Part shown: piece by piece, positions 34,343 through 49,000 of the stretch
Layout: the number at the start of each line of letters is the position of its first letter
Numbering within the stretch: position 1 is the first letter of the stretch
From: Davidsoniella eucalypti
Taxonomy: Eukaryota; Ascomycota; Sordariomycetes; Microascales; Ceratocystidaceae
Length of the DNA stretch: 64,000 nucleotides
Reading direction: 5' to 3'
Assembly: GCA_004009845.1 (NCBI GenBank)
Contig: RMBW01000001.1
Coordinates: 930,001-994,000, forward strand
Translations under genes and position numbers: made by a program
The notes under the pieces: generated by a model
Seen by the model: only the letters and a program-made list of their open reading frames with translations
Databases searched by the model: none
What the model was told of the DNA's origin: nothing

Positions 34343-37009
34343 TGTAAGTATGTACTAGTTGAACATATCGCCTGGCGTAGCTGTTCATATGCATGATTCT
34401 TACATGCCTCCTTTCTATATCTGCATTCATTCGGTATCTCGAGGCTGTCCTGTTGAATCACCTTGGCTTTCACGGATACAGCAAAAACGCAACTAGTAAA
34501 CCCGAACAATTGTGTCTCAACCCGCAAAAATAAGACTTGCCTCCCCATGAATTCCACAAGGGTTGTTGAAATTTGGCATAAGCTCCCTGAAAGCAGATCG
34601 ACTATTAACATGCATATATTGAACTAGAGGGTCGATAAACTCTTGACTGTTAACCTATTGATCATCATTTTTAAATGTCTTGCTATATATTCGATCGGCT
34701 AGTTCTGATTGGAGTGCTCAATTAGCCAACACTTTGTTTTCTGATCCAGCCACCGCATATTGTAAATCATGCAGAGTGAATCCACCACCAACCTCATATA
34801 TAGGCCTTAATGAACTTTCGGGCATATAGTCGAAGTGTGTGACAGGAGAGAGATAACAGAAATAAGACGCCTTCTTTGTGCGTTATTCGATCTATTACAG
34901 GCCAAGGATGAAAGGTGGGACTTGGCATATCTCATCCACTTCTTTGATACTGTGCCTTTCAGGGCAATTTGACCCTGTAAACTACATATCAGCAAACTAA
35001 CGTAGATACCAAGAAAACGAATTGAAATTTGAAGTCGAATCTTATGGCTTGGCAGCTTGGCCGACAAGTATAAATCATAAATCAATGATTCACAAGCTCT
35101 CGTAATTCATGTTAGGAGTTCGTTCCTCTTTGTAATTACTGTAAGCCAAGTAGGGTTTACTTTAATTGTATTTGGCTGATTTTCGTTCGTTCTCCTCCCC
35201 CTTTACAGTCAGGTTATCTTTACTGTTTGCTGTTGTCATCTGGGTTGTCAGGGGTTTGCTTATTTCAGACCCTTATTCTTACTAGTAACGCTGAATTCAA
35301 CGTAACCACCTCTTTTGTATTTATTTTCGTTGTTGTTTAATCCCCCGAGCCGGACATTGGCACTGGGCCAAAAGAAGCCTAACAAGCTGAGTTTTGCCTC
35401 CCCGCCAACTTGTATTTGCTTTTTCTTCTTCTTTCTTTCCAAGGAGGTGCCAAGCGTATAAACAGAAATGTAGTCTCCAAGTCCGTAATTTGAACCACTC
35501 GCTTCAAACTTTGAATTATCAAATACTCAAAGTAAGGCTACACCGCTCCTCATTGATTATATTTACCTTCAATTTTGTATTTTGTCATTCTTGATCAATT
35601 GACTATATACTGTATCGTAAACTTGTATGTATATCTGAGTGAAGAATAGTCGATACAGTCTACACAGTGTTCGAGTGCGTTATTACCCCGAACGGCCGTA
35701 AAGCGTAACGCCCTAGAGCATCCTTGAGTGGTTGAGTGGTCAGCTGCCAAGTCTCACGATTCCACTCCAAGTGATTCTACGACAGAGCTATCTTTTGCGG
35801 CCATGCCATAGAGAAGACTGTGTGTGTCGGTCTAAAAGGCTGGCAAATATGCCTTTAAAAGAGTTTATCATGGCCAGGGCCGTCAAGAGGGAAGCAAGCA
35901 GATGCTGTCGGTTAGACAATAATTATCTATCGACTACGTGAGTGACAGCCCAAACAAACGAACTAGTGACGTACGGGACAACATTTGAAATATATGATAT
36001 ATATGTTATTGCATGAAAGGCATAGCTTCAGATGCCTTCTGTTGTGGTATACAGACAGGTGGCTTTGTAGCTTTGATGAGTGGAACACCAATTTCCAAAA
36101 CTTCTCGATTTAGATATCAGCTATTAGATTACCAGAATACATAATCTGCCCTAATATAGGAATGTACTGGCTTGGTCATCATTGATCCCCAGAGGGCCAG
36201 CTATATCAGGTCTTCTTCAGCTAGAGAGAAAAGGTAGTTTTGTCTTTGTTTTCACCTAGAGAAGGGGTATTTATAAAGTTGGCATCAACACTTCGAAGTT
36301 GCCTTGTGGTACTTTTATGTAGTTTTGAATATATTCTTCTTCTTATTCGGTTGTTTTATTAAATGTGAGGTTATCCGAGAGAGAATGGAGAGCATAGATG
36401 ATAACTATAGTGTAATTTCAATTACTACGTAGTGGTTGGTTGTTATAAACATGAAGGCGACGAAGTAAGTATTAGTACACCTAAAATAAAGCAGACTTTA
36501 AATACACATATTGATTTTTGAATATTTTTCTCAACCTATTTTTAGCCATTATTATACACACGATGAATCTTACAGAGCTATAGTGAGGATTCAGTGACTT
36601 GAACTCATAATTTTTGATGATAATTTCATTTATTCAAGAATCAAATGTAAGAGAACCGAGCCTTTTTATTTTTATTTTTTACATTGAGCATAATACAAAG
36701 TTTGATGCCGATAAATAACAAAACTAAACAGAAAAATAAACCATCAGTATGGCTATAATCAAAGGACAATAAAACAAAAATCGTGAGCCGAAATCTAAAC
36801 TAGTAATACAATGAAAGAGATAATTATGTAAATCGCAAAATAATGAAAGAAATATTGCTACTAAGAGTCGGCAAGTTCAGGCTCAAAGTGTTATTCTTCC
36901 CATAGAAGAAAACTTGAAAGAAATGCACTCAAGCTCCTGAATGCCAACCTTCTTACTATCTAATACAGATAGCTGGTAGGAATTATACAATTGGGGCGAG
37001 TATACCCAA

Positions 37010-38230
37010 GCTCCCATTCGTCAAATTCCTCCTTGTACTCCGGATGCTGACGGAGCATCTCGGCCTTTTGACTACCAGTCAATGTCCAGCCATCCTTGAC
37101 TGGATTGAATGGTTCTCTGGCAGCCAAGAACCCACTCTCGTTTCGTTACCATGTCTATCAAGCGACCGATCATGGCACCAGAGGAACGTCTTGGACCATG
37201 TGGTCCTATCATCATCCAGCATGTCGAACAGATCGTCGGCGACATCTGGAGGCATATCCTCTGCGTTAAACGGCAACTCAACGGTATGGGCTACCGTTAA
37301 GTCGGAGCTACGGAACAATTTGTGGGCATCCTTGATGATCTAGGTTGCTAGTGACGAGGGTTGAAATCAACCCATCTACTCTTGCACTCTGGGCTAGATG
37401 CCACACAGAAGTCCAAAAGGTCGATCACCTTCGTCGTGGTAGACCGAGTGAAGGACAGCCAGGAAAGGTCCACCCCGATGATCCTTGGCTTGAGCCCAAC
37501 TGTCAACAGACTCTCCAAGTCAGTATCTCCAGAGATACCAAACTCCCCCCACCACACAATCCGTAGGCATCATCATATGAAGCTGCAGCCATCAGATGGA
37601 ACTGGGAAACTTCCTGTACATAGCAACGGATATAGAATCGTTAATGAATGGGGATGTGAACGTTACGTCGGCATGAATGGCATGGAGACGGACACTTCGC
37701 CATACAAGCCACCGGACATAGTAGGCTTGTAAAGCGAGAAGACAGGTAGGTGCCTTAATATTGGCACCGGCTCGGCTTTTCCATACACGACTCTCAGCCT
37801 GAGCTAAGAGACGGTTCTCGTCAGAGATCGTCATCTTGCCCCAAAGTCTAGGCAAGCGTACGCCTAGATATCGGTCGCCGTGTAACCAATACTGTCACTG
37901 AGGGATAGTGACACAGAGCCAATATCTGGCACTTGGAAAGACACTAGTGGCAATGCCAGTAGTTGCTAAGAGCCCGAAGTCACTGGACAGCGTGCCCAGT
38001 AACATAGTCTCAACAGAGTCTGGCGCGACTGTACCCTTTAGAGGTCTTGCAATTCCATCATGGTGCTTGCTAGCCTGGTAACTGAAGCCAATGGCTCCAG
38101 ACACAGCACAGGATGAGCACTTAAGGCCCAAATCCAGATGGGAACACTTACAGTGATTCCACTGTTGTGCTTGAAGTCGAAAACATGTATTTCGATTCCA
38201 AGGCGTGGTATCATCAACCGACGACTCCAT
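37010..38230 (-). pseudogene. decayed protein-coding gene of unknown family
   Basis: From an ATG at 38230 (MESSVDDTTPWNRNT) one minus-strand frame runs to 37592 (213 codons), interrupted only by a TGA at 37897-37895 (IPQ-stop-QYWLHGDRYLG). It then hits a second TGA (KFPSSI-stop-WLQLHMM). The sense continues in another frame after a slip in a G-rich tract (CVVWWGEFGISGD), with RIIGVDLSWLSFTRSTTTKV up to a stop at 37348. A further piece (PFNAEDMPPDVADDLFDML) lies at 37318-37079 in a third frame. Both TGAs could derive from CGA by a C-to-T change, as in RIP-type mutation. The composition is that of a soluble globular protein, and the long open frame makes chance unlikely. I do not recognise a family. 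A true gene with introns, or a transposon-encoded protein, is possible. Confidence 0.5.
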
Positions 38231-41200
38231 GATGATTAGTAGTTATATAAGAGTACGTAGATTTAAGCAATTCTTATGAATTTTCAGGGCCATGATTCAT
38301 TACGCAGTGTTGTTAGTTTACAAAAAAAAATATCCGGCTCTGGACACGGTATGTTGTTCCCAGTGGGTTGATCGTAGTTTCGTCATTTTCAGGCGTGCCG
38401 TTGTAAACGTGCTTGTGTATGCATACTTACTGAGCCGTTACAACGTAAATGCACACGCGGCCATAGATAAGCAGCACATAAGACTGCGTGGGCTTGACAC
38501 ATGCTCTGGTGTTTTGGACAGAAAACAGTATGTGGCATAATGCAAGGTTGACCAGCTCTTCTACATAGTAAGTAGATCTCAGGTATATACATATTTTGCT
38601 AAGAAAGAACGCTGCTATCTTTAATGGCAGCATAACATGAAACCAGATATTCCGTCGACCGAAATAACATGCTAACAACGTGTTTCTCTGCCATTCTTAG
38701 TAGTCGCCGGGATAGTATCAAGTCAAAATGTAGCATCCCGCTTTACCTTGACATGATTAGTCAAGACTAGCAGCAAGCAGAAGCAGGAAGAAGCTTCCCA
38801 GAGTCCCGGGCTTATGGTCCCACTTGGCTTGCTGATCGATGTTTTTTTCTTACATGCATAGATATCTTAACGTCAAGAGTGATATTACGAGAATGCGTAA
38901 TAAACAACAAGCAAGAAAAAAAAACGAGTCAAAGTGTTTCCGGAGCGGGCCTGATGGACGAAACGACGGCGGCAGTGTTACAAGAAACGCGTCAAACCAC
39001 CCTCCAAACTTGGCAAAAAGAAGGCAAACAGTGACGATAAAGTCCGATGAAGAGCTAGATGGATATACGATATGACAGGAGGAATCGGTGGGGGGGGGGG
39101 TATCGACTTAGAGAAAACAGAGTCAGAGGTTGATCTGGATCTAACGATGCCGGATCTATAATTCGTCCTTGGTTCAGTGCTTTGGTACTAACTTGGATAG
39201 TCTAGCGGCAACGTTTTAGAAAAGCCCAAAGAGTATAGTATCAGGGACACAATTACCATAGTCTGGTTGGCAGGATTTCTTGCTGGTGTGTGTGTATTGC
39301 AAAGTATGGTTCGCCTCAGAATTTGAGATCGTGAGGGAAAGAAGAAGAATCCTCCGCCACTAGATGTTGTAAGTGAATTTGTATAACACAAGAGAGAGGA
39401 TTATAAAGTTTTTTTTTTTCTTTCTTGTCCATCACTCGTAGCAGAGGAGGTGAGACAAGGTTAGACGGGCAAGGTTTTTCTTTTCTTTTCTCTGCTATCG
39501 TGATCTTTGACAGTTTCATGAATCCGCAGAGGCTTGCCAGGCATTCGAAAATGATAGATCCCTATATTCGTGGGCTCGATGTAGTTCGTTATGCTGTTTA
39601 TAGTTAAGCGTGCTTCCGGATCGAGAAATCGACGTTGTAGTTGTCGTGACTAGTTGTCTCAATATAAGAGTGGTAGCATAGAGACTGCTACTATCGTCTT
39701 TGAGAACAGACTTTGTTGGTGAAGGAGGCACGATAAAGGGAAATAAAGGAACAACTCTGAACCAGTATCTGATGGAAAAGAAAGAGAAAGACACAGGTAG
39801 GGGCGGGTAGACCAAGAACCCGATGAATGTCTTGGGTAGCGTCCGAGCTCTAAATGTAGTAGTAGCCAGCAATATACAGGCCCGTATATGGCTACACATT
39901 TAGACCAAGTCTGGCCAGGCAAGTTGATCGTCCTCTCTGGCATAGCCAAAGACATAGACTTGAATCAAATACCAATGGCCGTCAGATCTGGTCAAAGGGG
40001 GGGGGGGGTTGTGCCGGACAAGCTCAAATGCCGAGCCACGGATCAAGAACGTGATGCATTTACTATCTAGTTTTGATGTGTTTGGTTAATTAATTTCAGT
40101 AATTAGTGCACGGCATATGAACTAGTTTAATGGCAATGGCTTAAAGGAAGAGCCAAGGTCTATGTTTTTTTTGGTCTGAATCAGATAGAATAAACAGACA
40201 AAACATGGACTAACGGCGTATCCCGATAGGGAAATTCAAGGCGCTGATCAATGGCCAAAATGCTAGGCCAAGGCACAAGGCATGAATAAGAGAGACTCTT
40301 CGAGCACGAGGCTTTGGTGCCATTTTAGTGGCGGCAGCAAGGTTAGGCCGGGGTGTTGTGCTCAAAACACTGCAACTACACTAAACAAGCAGTGAAATGC
40401 TTCTATAATCCCAGTGGCCTCCCCAACTTGAGTCTAGACTGGTCATTGTACTTATGGAGGGGTGTGTTCGTGTGTTTCTTTAACCATGCCTGAAGGTGAT
40501 GTCGTCACGCCATTTTATATAGTGAACCACAGTATTCTAGGCATCGAGATCTTCTGTCCCGGAAAGAGACAAGGAAATAGCGTAGCATTTCCAATACCTG
40601 ACGGAGATACATAATCAAAGGCTCTCTCTGTCTGGATAGATAGATGTCTACCCAATCTTTGCCAATCGACGGTCTCCCCAAGCACGATCTGAACGAAGAG
40701 AAGGCCGTAAAAATAAATAAAAAGCAAGCAGGAGAGATCACGAACGGCTGACCTAGAAAAGAAGAAGCTCAGGCTCTTTTTCTCCAGGTTTGGTTATGAG
40801 AATATAACAAGGCTGTTATGCATATGGGTTTTTTGGTTCATGCAAGAGGCCTTGAGCATCGACGACAAATGCTTCTACTTACAACCACTGACTCTCTGGA
40901 GCTAGCACTACTACTAGTATTGCTGTATGTAGGAAGAATATCGACTAGTGATAGAAAACACCGGCCATGGAATGAAGAACTCTGGGTAAGCGATAGCTTT
41001 GCATTGGACTTTACATGAACTGGTGGGTTCGCAGCAAGAACACGCGGAACGGCAAATACTGCATGATCTCTTCCAGCAGGTTGTTGGAGAGACCAGCTGG
41101 TGAAAGACACACAGTTTAAACCGCATGTAGTTGGTGATAGATTGTTGGCCTTCTGTCTGCGCTCACCGCATTCAACTATGTATAGTGGCGGCAAATTATG

Positions 41201-41716
41201 GTCTTGCCATGTCTTAGATATCACTGAACAGCGTCCAACTACATTATATCTATGTATGTTTATCTATGAACACTGACTATGCACGTAGTTGGTCACAAGA
41301 CGAAAGACGGAGGATGCCAGGTCTTTTACTAAGCGAGGCGAACAAGTCAACGGTAGGCCATGAGTGAATGGCCGAAAACCCCTCCTCCACACCTTGTTTC
41401 CGAAAAGGAAGAAGCAACGGAAGTCATACAGAGCAGAGTACGTGTACTTGCAGCATGATTCGTATATACATACATACAACTATAGGAAGAGTAAGCAAGT
41501 TCTGCCGCTCTTTTTGGTATTGCTGCTACCATCATGCATATTGACGTCTGCATATTCCTCATCAGCATCTTCTGCCTCTCTGTGTAGTAGTCTGCAGTAA
41601 TCCTAGCAAGTCTCCGCGGTGTCCTCTCTCTTACGTTGCGATTCTGGCAGTATGTAGATTTGTCGTCAATATTTGCAGACAGCCAATCAGCGAGAGACAA
41701 GTGTGAAGCCCATGTA

Positions 41717-41738
41717 GTTTTTTTTTTTTTTTTTTTTT
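41717..41738 (+). repeat. poly-T run of 22
   Basis: An uninterrupted run of 22 T, equivalent to poly-A on the minus strand. No retroelement body was identified on its 5' side in the minus orientation. Confidence 0.9.
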
Positions 41739-44700
41739 CCCATCTTGAACACACCATTCTCTATCTAGGAGACAACAGGAGCGTGCGAAAGAAAGAAACA
41801 AAAAGAACGGCCACAAACACCATATTTCTTGGTGTTCAAGACATGCCGATGTGAGAGACAAAAACTAGTCAGTAGATTCTTTGTGTTTAGATTACACTTG
41901 GAATATACGCAAACTCGAGGTCTGTGTACGTCAACTTACGATTCCTTGTCCCGATTGTTATGATAATACTCTTGCTCACGGCTGACTCTGGGGCATATAA
42001 GAACAACCAAGGTAGGGTTAACATGTCATATATTAGGGTTGGTCTGCTTTATGCGTTAACATTTTAGTGCCCAAACCCTTAGATACACCACCATAAATAC
42101 AGGGTAGCTTTACCCCAATTAGATTTTAAACCAACTGCCTCATGCACTTACTTATTATCGCCTAAAACGTTTATGCTAACTCCCACCCCCTTTTCTCTAC
42201 GCTTTACGCGATCGATGGTCTAAACCGTCCCGTCCTGGCTCTCCGTACTACAATAGCCAATAGATGTACTTTGTGACATTATTGCTACCTATTTCATCTT
42301 GTCCATTCCATTCCTCGATTCCTCGGGAGCATCTGAGCGGATAGACAAAATAGCGTATCTATCAAATCTTCGTTCCTTCAGACCTAGACAATGCCCAGGG
42401 AATAAACGATATGCCGAATGAAAAAAGGAAGGCAACAGGAATCTATCGCACATCATGTCTGGAATTCGTATTATTGGTTGGAGTGTCAGAATCGTGACCG
42501 GGTTGCAAAAAGACCAGTCTGAATAGATAATGCCTTTTGGAACTTCTATTGCCTATCTCGTTAACTTGCAATTAGAAATATCATGTACACATACAGGCAA
42601 AGATGAAGGCGTTTCAGGAGTCGGCGTTTCGGATCGGTCTTTTTTTTTTGTCAAATAAATACTCAAACTGAGATACATTCCCAAGGATAGAAAGGTAGAG
42701 ACAAGTTGTTCTGAGAAATGCCATGTATGTTGGTTTGATTTTATCTACATGAACTTGTCGTTCTCGGGAGAGAGCAAGAAAAATGCCAAAATCACGACCT
42801 AAACTTGACATCATCTATAACAGTCAACGATACAGTCTTTGGCTGTCTCCCCTGTTCTCTTCTCTTCTCTTGATCTTCGTATATACATAAATCCATGTTA
42901 TTTTGTGCTCCGAACTATCATAGCTACCCTTACATGTAGTAGCGTACAGTCAGACAGATCTGGACAATACAGAGTCTAAGACAGTAACAGAAATGGATGA
43001 TTTATTTTTTATGATGCCTCTTTAGGCTTCCTAGTCGAGACATCGATATGTCCCTTGAAATGCAAGTGAGTTGGCCTGGACTTGAGAACAAAAAAAAGAA
43101 AAAAAAAGAAGAAGAGGAACAAATGTTCAAGAGTCCGTACTACTGCTATATGCGTTACAGATATTTGTCACGGAATTTATTTGCCAAGTTTACTAAACAA
43201 TATCACCACAATATGCATAGCATAGTCAAGCTGCGTCATGTTAAGAACCAAGACCTGCTCATTAGATGATCATTAGTCAATATACATCGTCCACATATCC
43301 CGGCAGCATAAGCAGGACCAAGCGTTGGATCGACCAGGCCCTTTGCCAAAGTCAAATTACTACGTATCCGGCATAAGTACAACTATCGGTATTTAGTTAT
43401 CGTGGTTAAGCCATCGAGCCTGTTTGCTCTGTTACATATTTGCTTTTTTGTTTTGTTTAGGCGTCGACAACAAGAACAAGTTGGGTTCTTGTCCTCCACT
43501 CCGATAACCCCTCGTTCCGAAAAACAAGTCTCCCTTGCAGCCTTAGTGAGGAATCCAACCTTGTTTCTAAGCTCACTAACTTACCTAGTTGGCTAGCTGG
43601 GATGGCTAGGTCAACAAGACATTTTGATTTGTTGGCCTATGAGTAATAGTAATGGCTTTATTCCTCTCCCAAGGTCATCTTCCGGTCCAGACTACTATTC
43701 GTAGCTTTATTTTTATTTTTATTTTATTTTTAATGGTCATCATTCTAAAGAAAACAAGACCAAAGCTTGGCTGGTCTGGTTTTTTTTTCCTCAGTTTCTC
43801 AGCATTATATAGACCGTATTATGGGTAGGATTTTGTTCGGCAGGAATATAAACACTGCCAGGGCTGACTGACCAGTGGTCATGATAGTCTGGACAAGAAG
43901 GACTAGAATCTATATGGGGAATCAAATATGCCAATGCTATATTGAGTTCCGGAAACCTTTGGTACTATTGGCAACACGTGCCATGTATCCTTTCATATTT
44001 ACATTTCCTTATCGGTTTGGAAATTATTTCACGTCTCGTCATGCACGAGCCAGGTCAGCAGCCTCTCTCTCAACTTGCTGCAAGGCGGTCTGTTTCTGCT
44101 CTAAACTTCAGCCACTGTCACAATATAGAAACTAACAGTTTTGGTTTTTTTGGAGGCTTGATGGTGGCTTGCAGATCCGATGAAAGCATAAATCAAGCTA
44201 GGGCCCCTCGAACTTTTCACTTGACTCGCCCAGCAATGTTGATAGCTGTCTTTCTCATGCTTAGGCGTTGGAATCATCAGTGATAGATGTGGTAAGCACA
44301 GTGCCGAAGTATATATGTATATCTTGTATCGGAACGTCGTACCGATGCCGAAACTTGCAAGTATGGTACCTACTAGATGATTCATGGACTTTGCAGTAGT
44401 TTCTATATCCCTATGGGCGTCAAGTCAAGGAATTCTGATGTACATCAATAAAACGCCTCACAAGACATGTTTGTGTTTGTGTTTGCTGTTCGTTTTTCTT
44501 GCCGCTGTAGATATAAGCGAACTTGAGAGGGAGACTCTGACTTTCTACCCTTCTAACTATGTTAAAATATGCCTGTAAATTGATGCAAATAGCCGCTGTA
44601 ACACCAAATGGAAAGAAAAAAGAAACAAATCACCGCCATTCAAGCGTGGAGCAACACGGGATTAAAAAAAATAAAGAAAAAACTATGATTTTGATAACTC

Positions 44701-46058
44701 GAATTGGCACCTTGTTTAAGATGCTTCTGTAGTACTAACTAATGATGATAATCATGAAGATGATAATTGTAAATCACACTAACAAAGCTAAGCGTTGAGC
44801 TAAACCTAAACCCTAAATGTATCCCTTGTTTTAGTTTCAACCCCAAACTTAGCTAGCATAATCAGTTGGTTCCAAACTAATCATGTTAAAAACAATATAA
44901 CTAGAGGATAGATAATCGAGATACAAAGAGATCGGCCTTCTCTATTCTTAGAGAGTTCGAAACTATGTAATAAAATAACAAATAAATAAACCAAGAAGAA
45001 AGCCGAGCTGAAAAGGAAAGTAATCAGAATACAGTTATCCCTTTTGTCATACACCAACCTTGAATTAATGTTCATTAATAGTAATATCTTGTCTGATTCA
45101 TTTTTCTAGTGACAACTGAAGCCAAGAATAGACCGACATCTTGTTCAGATCACAGCTGTCAACGTATTAGTGCAGACATGCAAAATATATTGGCTTTTGT
45201 GGCTTTCTGAAAGCCTTGAGACTAAGTAAAATCACAGGGTAAAGTTCACCACAAAGAAACATCAAGTAGCAGCTGACATGATGGATGCTAGTTAGACTTT
45301 ACAGTTCCTGAGCCAACATTCCGACTTGCCCCGCAGCAACTAGAAGAAGAAAAAAAAGATATACGTCTGTTTTTTTTTTGTTCCCTTTCTTCCTTTTGGC
45401 CAAAAAGTACACCGTATGATAGCTCTAGTTTTAACAGCACGAAAAAACTGCCTCAGCTCCAAAGAGGCTTGCATGAGTACATATGCATGTATGATCTATG
45501 TGGTTGTACATCAAAAGAAACAACCAAGGAATCTAGGCTCCGTAGGATATGCTGCTTACCGGAGGATAAGTCACATGAAAAAAGGAAATATAAAGTGAGA
45601 TAGCACCCGCAGTGATGGCTTTACAGGAAGTTCAGTCGGTACCCCATCTAAATAACCCTATACCATACCACAACAACCCTACGTGCTTCAATAGTTAGTT
45701 GGTCATTGTTATCCGGCTTGGTTGACTCAAGCTCCGACAATAAACACTGCGCTTAGTTTTAGGATATAGATAACAGCGTATAGTGTAGCGAGAATTGTTG
45801 AATTATATTGGAAGAGTTGAGAATAATCAAATAAAATAAAAATAAAAAGCAACATGGCTAGGGAACGCTATGCCTGAGCTGAAAAAAAAGAGAGAAAAGC
45901 ACCCAACAAATAGTTACGTGGATCTAGTGCTATGATTAGGCGATTTAAGGTATCTGTAGCTTGGAGCAACTACAGAAACGAAAACGGTAACAGAAACATC
46001 AGCAGTAAAACGGAACTGTAGCAGTGACTATGGAAGGAGTCTGATACTAGTCTATAGT

Positions 46059-46085
46059 ACTAAGAACTAGTACTAAGAACTAGTA
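46059..46085 (+). repeat. short tandem duplication of TACTAAGAACTAG
   Basis: The 13-base word TACTAAGAACTAG is present twice in direct succession, followed by TAC. It contains fungal branch-site-like TACTAA words but no associated splice sites or exons. Confidence 0.7.
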
Positions 46086-49000
46086 CAAGTCACATCTTTG
46101 GGTGAGCTTTGACGGCCACTTTCGGGTGAGATTTGAGGAGACCGGCCGACTATGTGTAAAAAGTCGTTGTATTAGTGAAAATACAAAACGACGTGATGAT
46201 ACTTTGAGCATCGAGAGAACTATATCGAAATTTCACTCATCATGCAAGTCAAGCCAGAGTTATATATCACTTGAACGGGGTACGATACAAGACCCTGAAA
46301 AAAAAAGATGGAGAGGAGGAAATATTGCTTGATGTCTGTGTTAGCTCGGAGTCCAAAGGTTTCCGTTATTTGGTTATAGAACTACAAAAAAAAATTAGCG
46401 CACATAAAGCTTAGATAAATGCCAAATATAGTCCGAGATAGTTGATTTTGCAAACCGGGTTATTCAGTTTCTTGGTTGGCACAGAACCCTAACCAAATAC
46501 TTATCAAAGTAAAGACGAAGATATGTCTGTTGGCCCGTCTCTTTAAGCGGGCTCTCTTCTTTTTTTTTTTTTTCTGTTCCTCTCACAACCAATTACTCAA
46601 CTGCCGATCCGTAAACCGACCATAGGCAAGATATGGTAGAGTTTAGAGTGGGAAGAACGTCTGCAGCTGTCCATTTATGGGCAAGAAGATACACACTGGA
46701 TGGTTGAGAACGGGAAAGAAAGAAGAGGGGGCGGACGACTAATAGCTCGATTAGTGAATTCTTGGTCATATTGAGAAGTATAGCCGGAGCGGGAACGGAT
46801 CTGACTACCTGTAGAATAAATTGTTGCTTTTTATTGCAATCATTGCTTTTTGGTTGGAAAACGATAGTAGGAACACGAATGTCCAGCCTCACACTAAATA
46901 TAAATACATATCACAAGACAAAACAAAAGAGAGCATGATGCATATTGAAGTGCTATATGGCTGTGTCTAAACGCGGCTGCCTAGTTTTGATGAGTTTTAT
47001 ATGTAGAGACAATCGTAAGCAACTTAGGTTAGCTTTGGAGGTGAATATACGACAGCCTAGCTATTTAGCTGGCTGTGGAGGGTGTTTGATACCTGGGATA
47101 GTATTTGACAGGCCAAGGCAAGGAAGCCAAAAAGGGCCTGAGCCGCGCTGAATGGAATAGAAACAAAAGAAATAAATCGAATTCTTACATACTATAGACC
47201 AGGCCCGGACGAACGAGCCGTTTAGGGAGCTTTGGGCCGCTGTCTTCCACGCTTCCCGGGGCAAGAAGAAGATCATGGCACGTATTATTATAATAGACTT
47301 GTTATTGGCATCATCAGTATTCGGGGTTTGTTTATTTATGAAAAATAAAAAATAGATCGATACCATATGACTGTGTAGTATCTACAACAATGGCATTATA
47401 GATATCGGCGCGTGAGTACATTTATTGCTCATTCTTTACCAAAATAAAATTAGAAGCATCAACCATTAAAATCACCAGCCATGCCTATGTTTTTTCTTTC
47501 TCGTTCATACGATTGTTCCCCATATCCTTTCTTTCTTCTCTGACTTCCATTGTAGCATTTCCTTGCTGACATAAATGGACATTTGTATCCTGCAAGAGAA
47601 CGGAAAAGAAGGAGCAAGACGGCATACAGAGGCAAAATGGTGGGTGGTAAAGAGGATGAGATACCAACGGGAAAAGAATGAAGGCAAAAGAGCAAGATAG
47701 ACGAGGAGAAGAACAGTCGACTTGCATAGCATGCATAGTACAACCATAACACTATATGTACTCAGTAGAGGTGTCCGACAGAATAGAAGGAGGGGCGTCT
47801 ATCCAAGGAATTGTTTGAGAACAAGGATAAGCACGACTTATTGGGCTTGTTATTACTCTTCTATTGTTCTTGATCTATACTAGGTTTAGTTTAGTTTTAG
47901 AGTATAGCTATTGTATGTAGTGCTCTTCATTGGCCAACAATCGAAAGTTTCAATAGGAGAAAAAAAAAAAGAAACCAAAGCCGTGGAAATAAAAGCCGAG
48001 TACACACACAGATATGTAAAATATTGTCTCATCTTCATGATGACCGAACAGAACATGATACCTGCTATAACGCAGTTGTACTATTAGCCTATATTCTCTC
48101 TTTTCATAATATCTACTGTAAAAAGCCTACAATCGGACTTCCTCGGCCGGAATCTATGGCTAAAGAAAATAATACAGCGTTCTCTATAAAGATTTACGTC
48201 CACACAACAGGCTCTATTTGCCACCCTCCGTCTTGATATTCAACTGTCCAGTAGTACTAAATGTTCGAACTGTACCGCGTAGCCCGTATTTTCTGCGGTG
48301 TTCGAGGCCTTCCCGAGCCACTACCTCATGTACTTGTACGAGACCATGACGGTATTGGTATATGTGTACAGCTATATATTACGCTATATTCGTAGCATTT
48401 CCATGTCAAGTGATTCTCGCTCTTTCGTTCTCGTTGTAGTTGAGCTGACGCCGGTTTGCCTTCGCGGTTGTTTCTCGATGTCAAAATTCCAAGATAACCA
48501 CCGCGTAGAAAGAAAGGCGATGTAACGGTCCACTCCTATGGCCTGTATCTGTATCTGTACACAGTAAAAAGGAATCTTTTTCGTGCCCTCCACGAGATTC
48601 CAGTATAGCCACAAAAGGCAATGATACTCTTTGTTGTCATATCCCGAAAGAAGACGCCGGCAAACAAAGCCTTGCTTCTCGTCGAGATAACATCACACGA
48701 TCACCGCGGCCCTATTACCTACAAGACGATGTAATCCCCGCTCTTACGTCGATATATATGGATAGATAGATAGAGTGACGCCATACATGAGTATGTAAGG
48801 AGACAAATATGCAGCCAAGCTAGCATATATAGTTGTTAGCAACGCCGGATATTTAAAGTATTCCTCATACTTTTCTCCAGTATTGACCAACAGAGAGAAA
48901 ACAGGAGAAAAAAGAAAATAAAAAATGACCAGGTTGTCTCTCTTTTATGGTCTTGTTTCTTATCGCCCATGAGGTTGTATTGTAACAATAAAAACATACA

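Larger units (their letters stand above)
29951..37009. other. gene-free stretch, first part
   Basis: About 7 kb with only short, unrelated ORFs on both strands. No domain, tRNA or long repeat recognised. It contains the poly-A run (30193) and two perfect palindromes (32312 and 34327), annotated separately. Confidence 0.5.

Noticed and set aside
35717..35800. tRNA-like text GAGTGGTTGAGTGGTCAGCTGCC
   Set aside because: It resembles an A box, but no B box (GGTTCGANNCC) and no matching acceptor or T stem follow.
36590..36625. GAGTTCAAGTCAC on the minus strand, similar to a tRNA B box
   Set aside because: Neighbouring bases do not pair as a T stem, and no A box lies at the right distance.
37361..37732. 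123-residue plus-strand ORF over the decayed gene
   Set aside because: The minus-strand reading spans longer with only two in-frame stops and has more protein-like composition; the plus ORF is probably its shadow.
44800..44818. Telomere-like AAACCTAAACCCTAAA
   Set aside because: Only about two imperfect units; internal position; no array.
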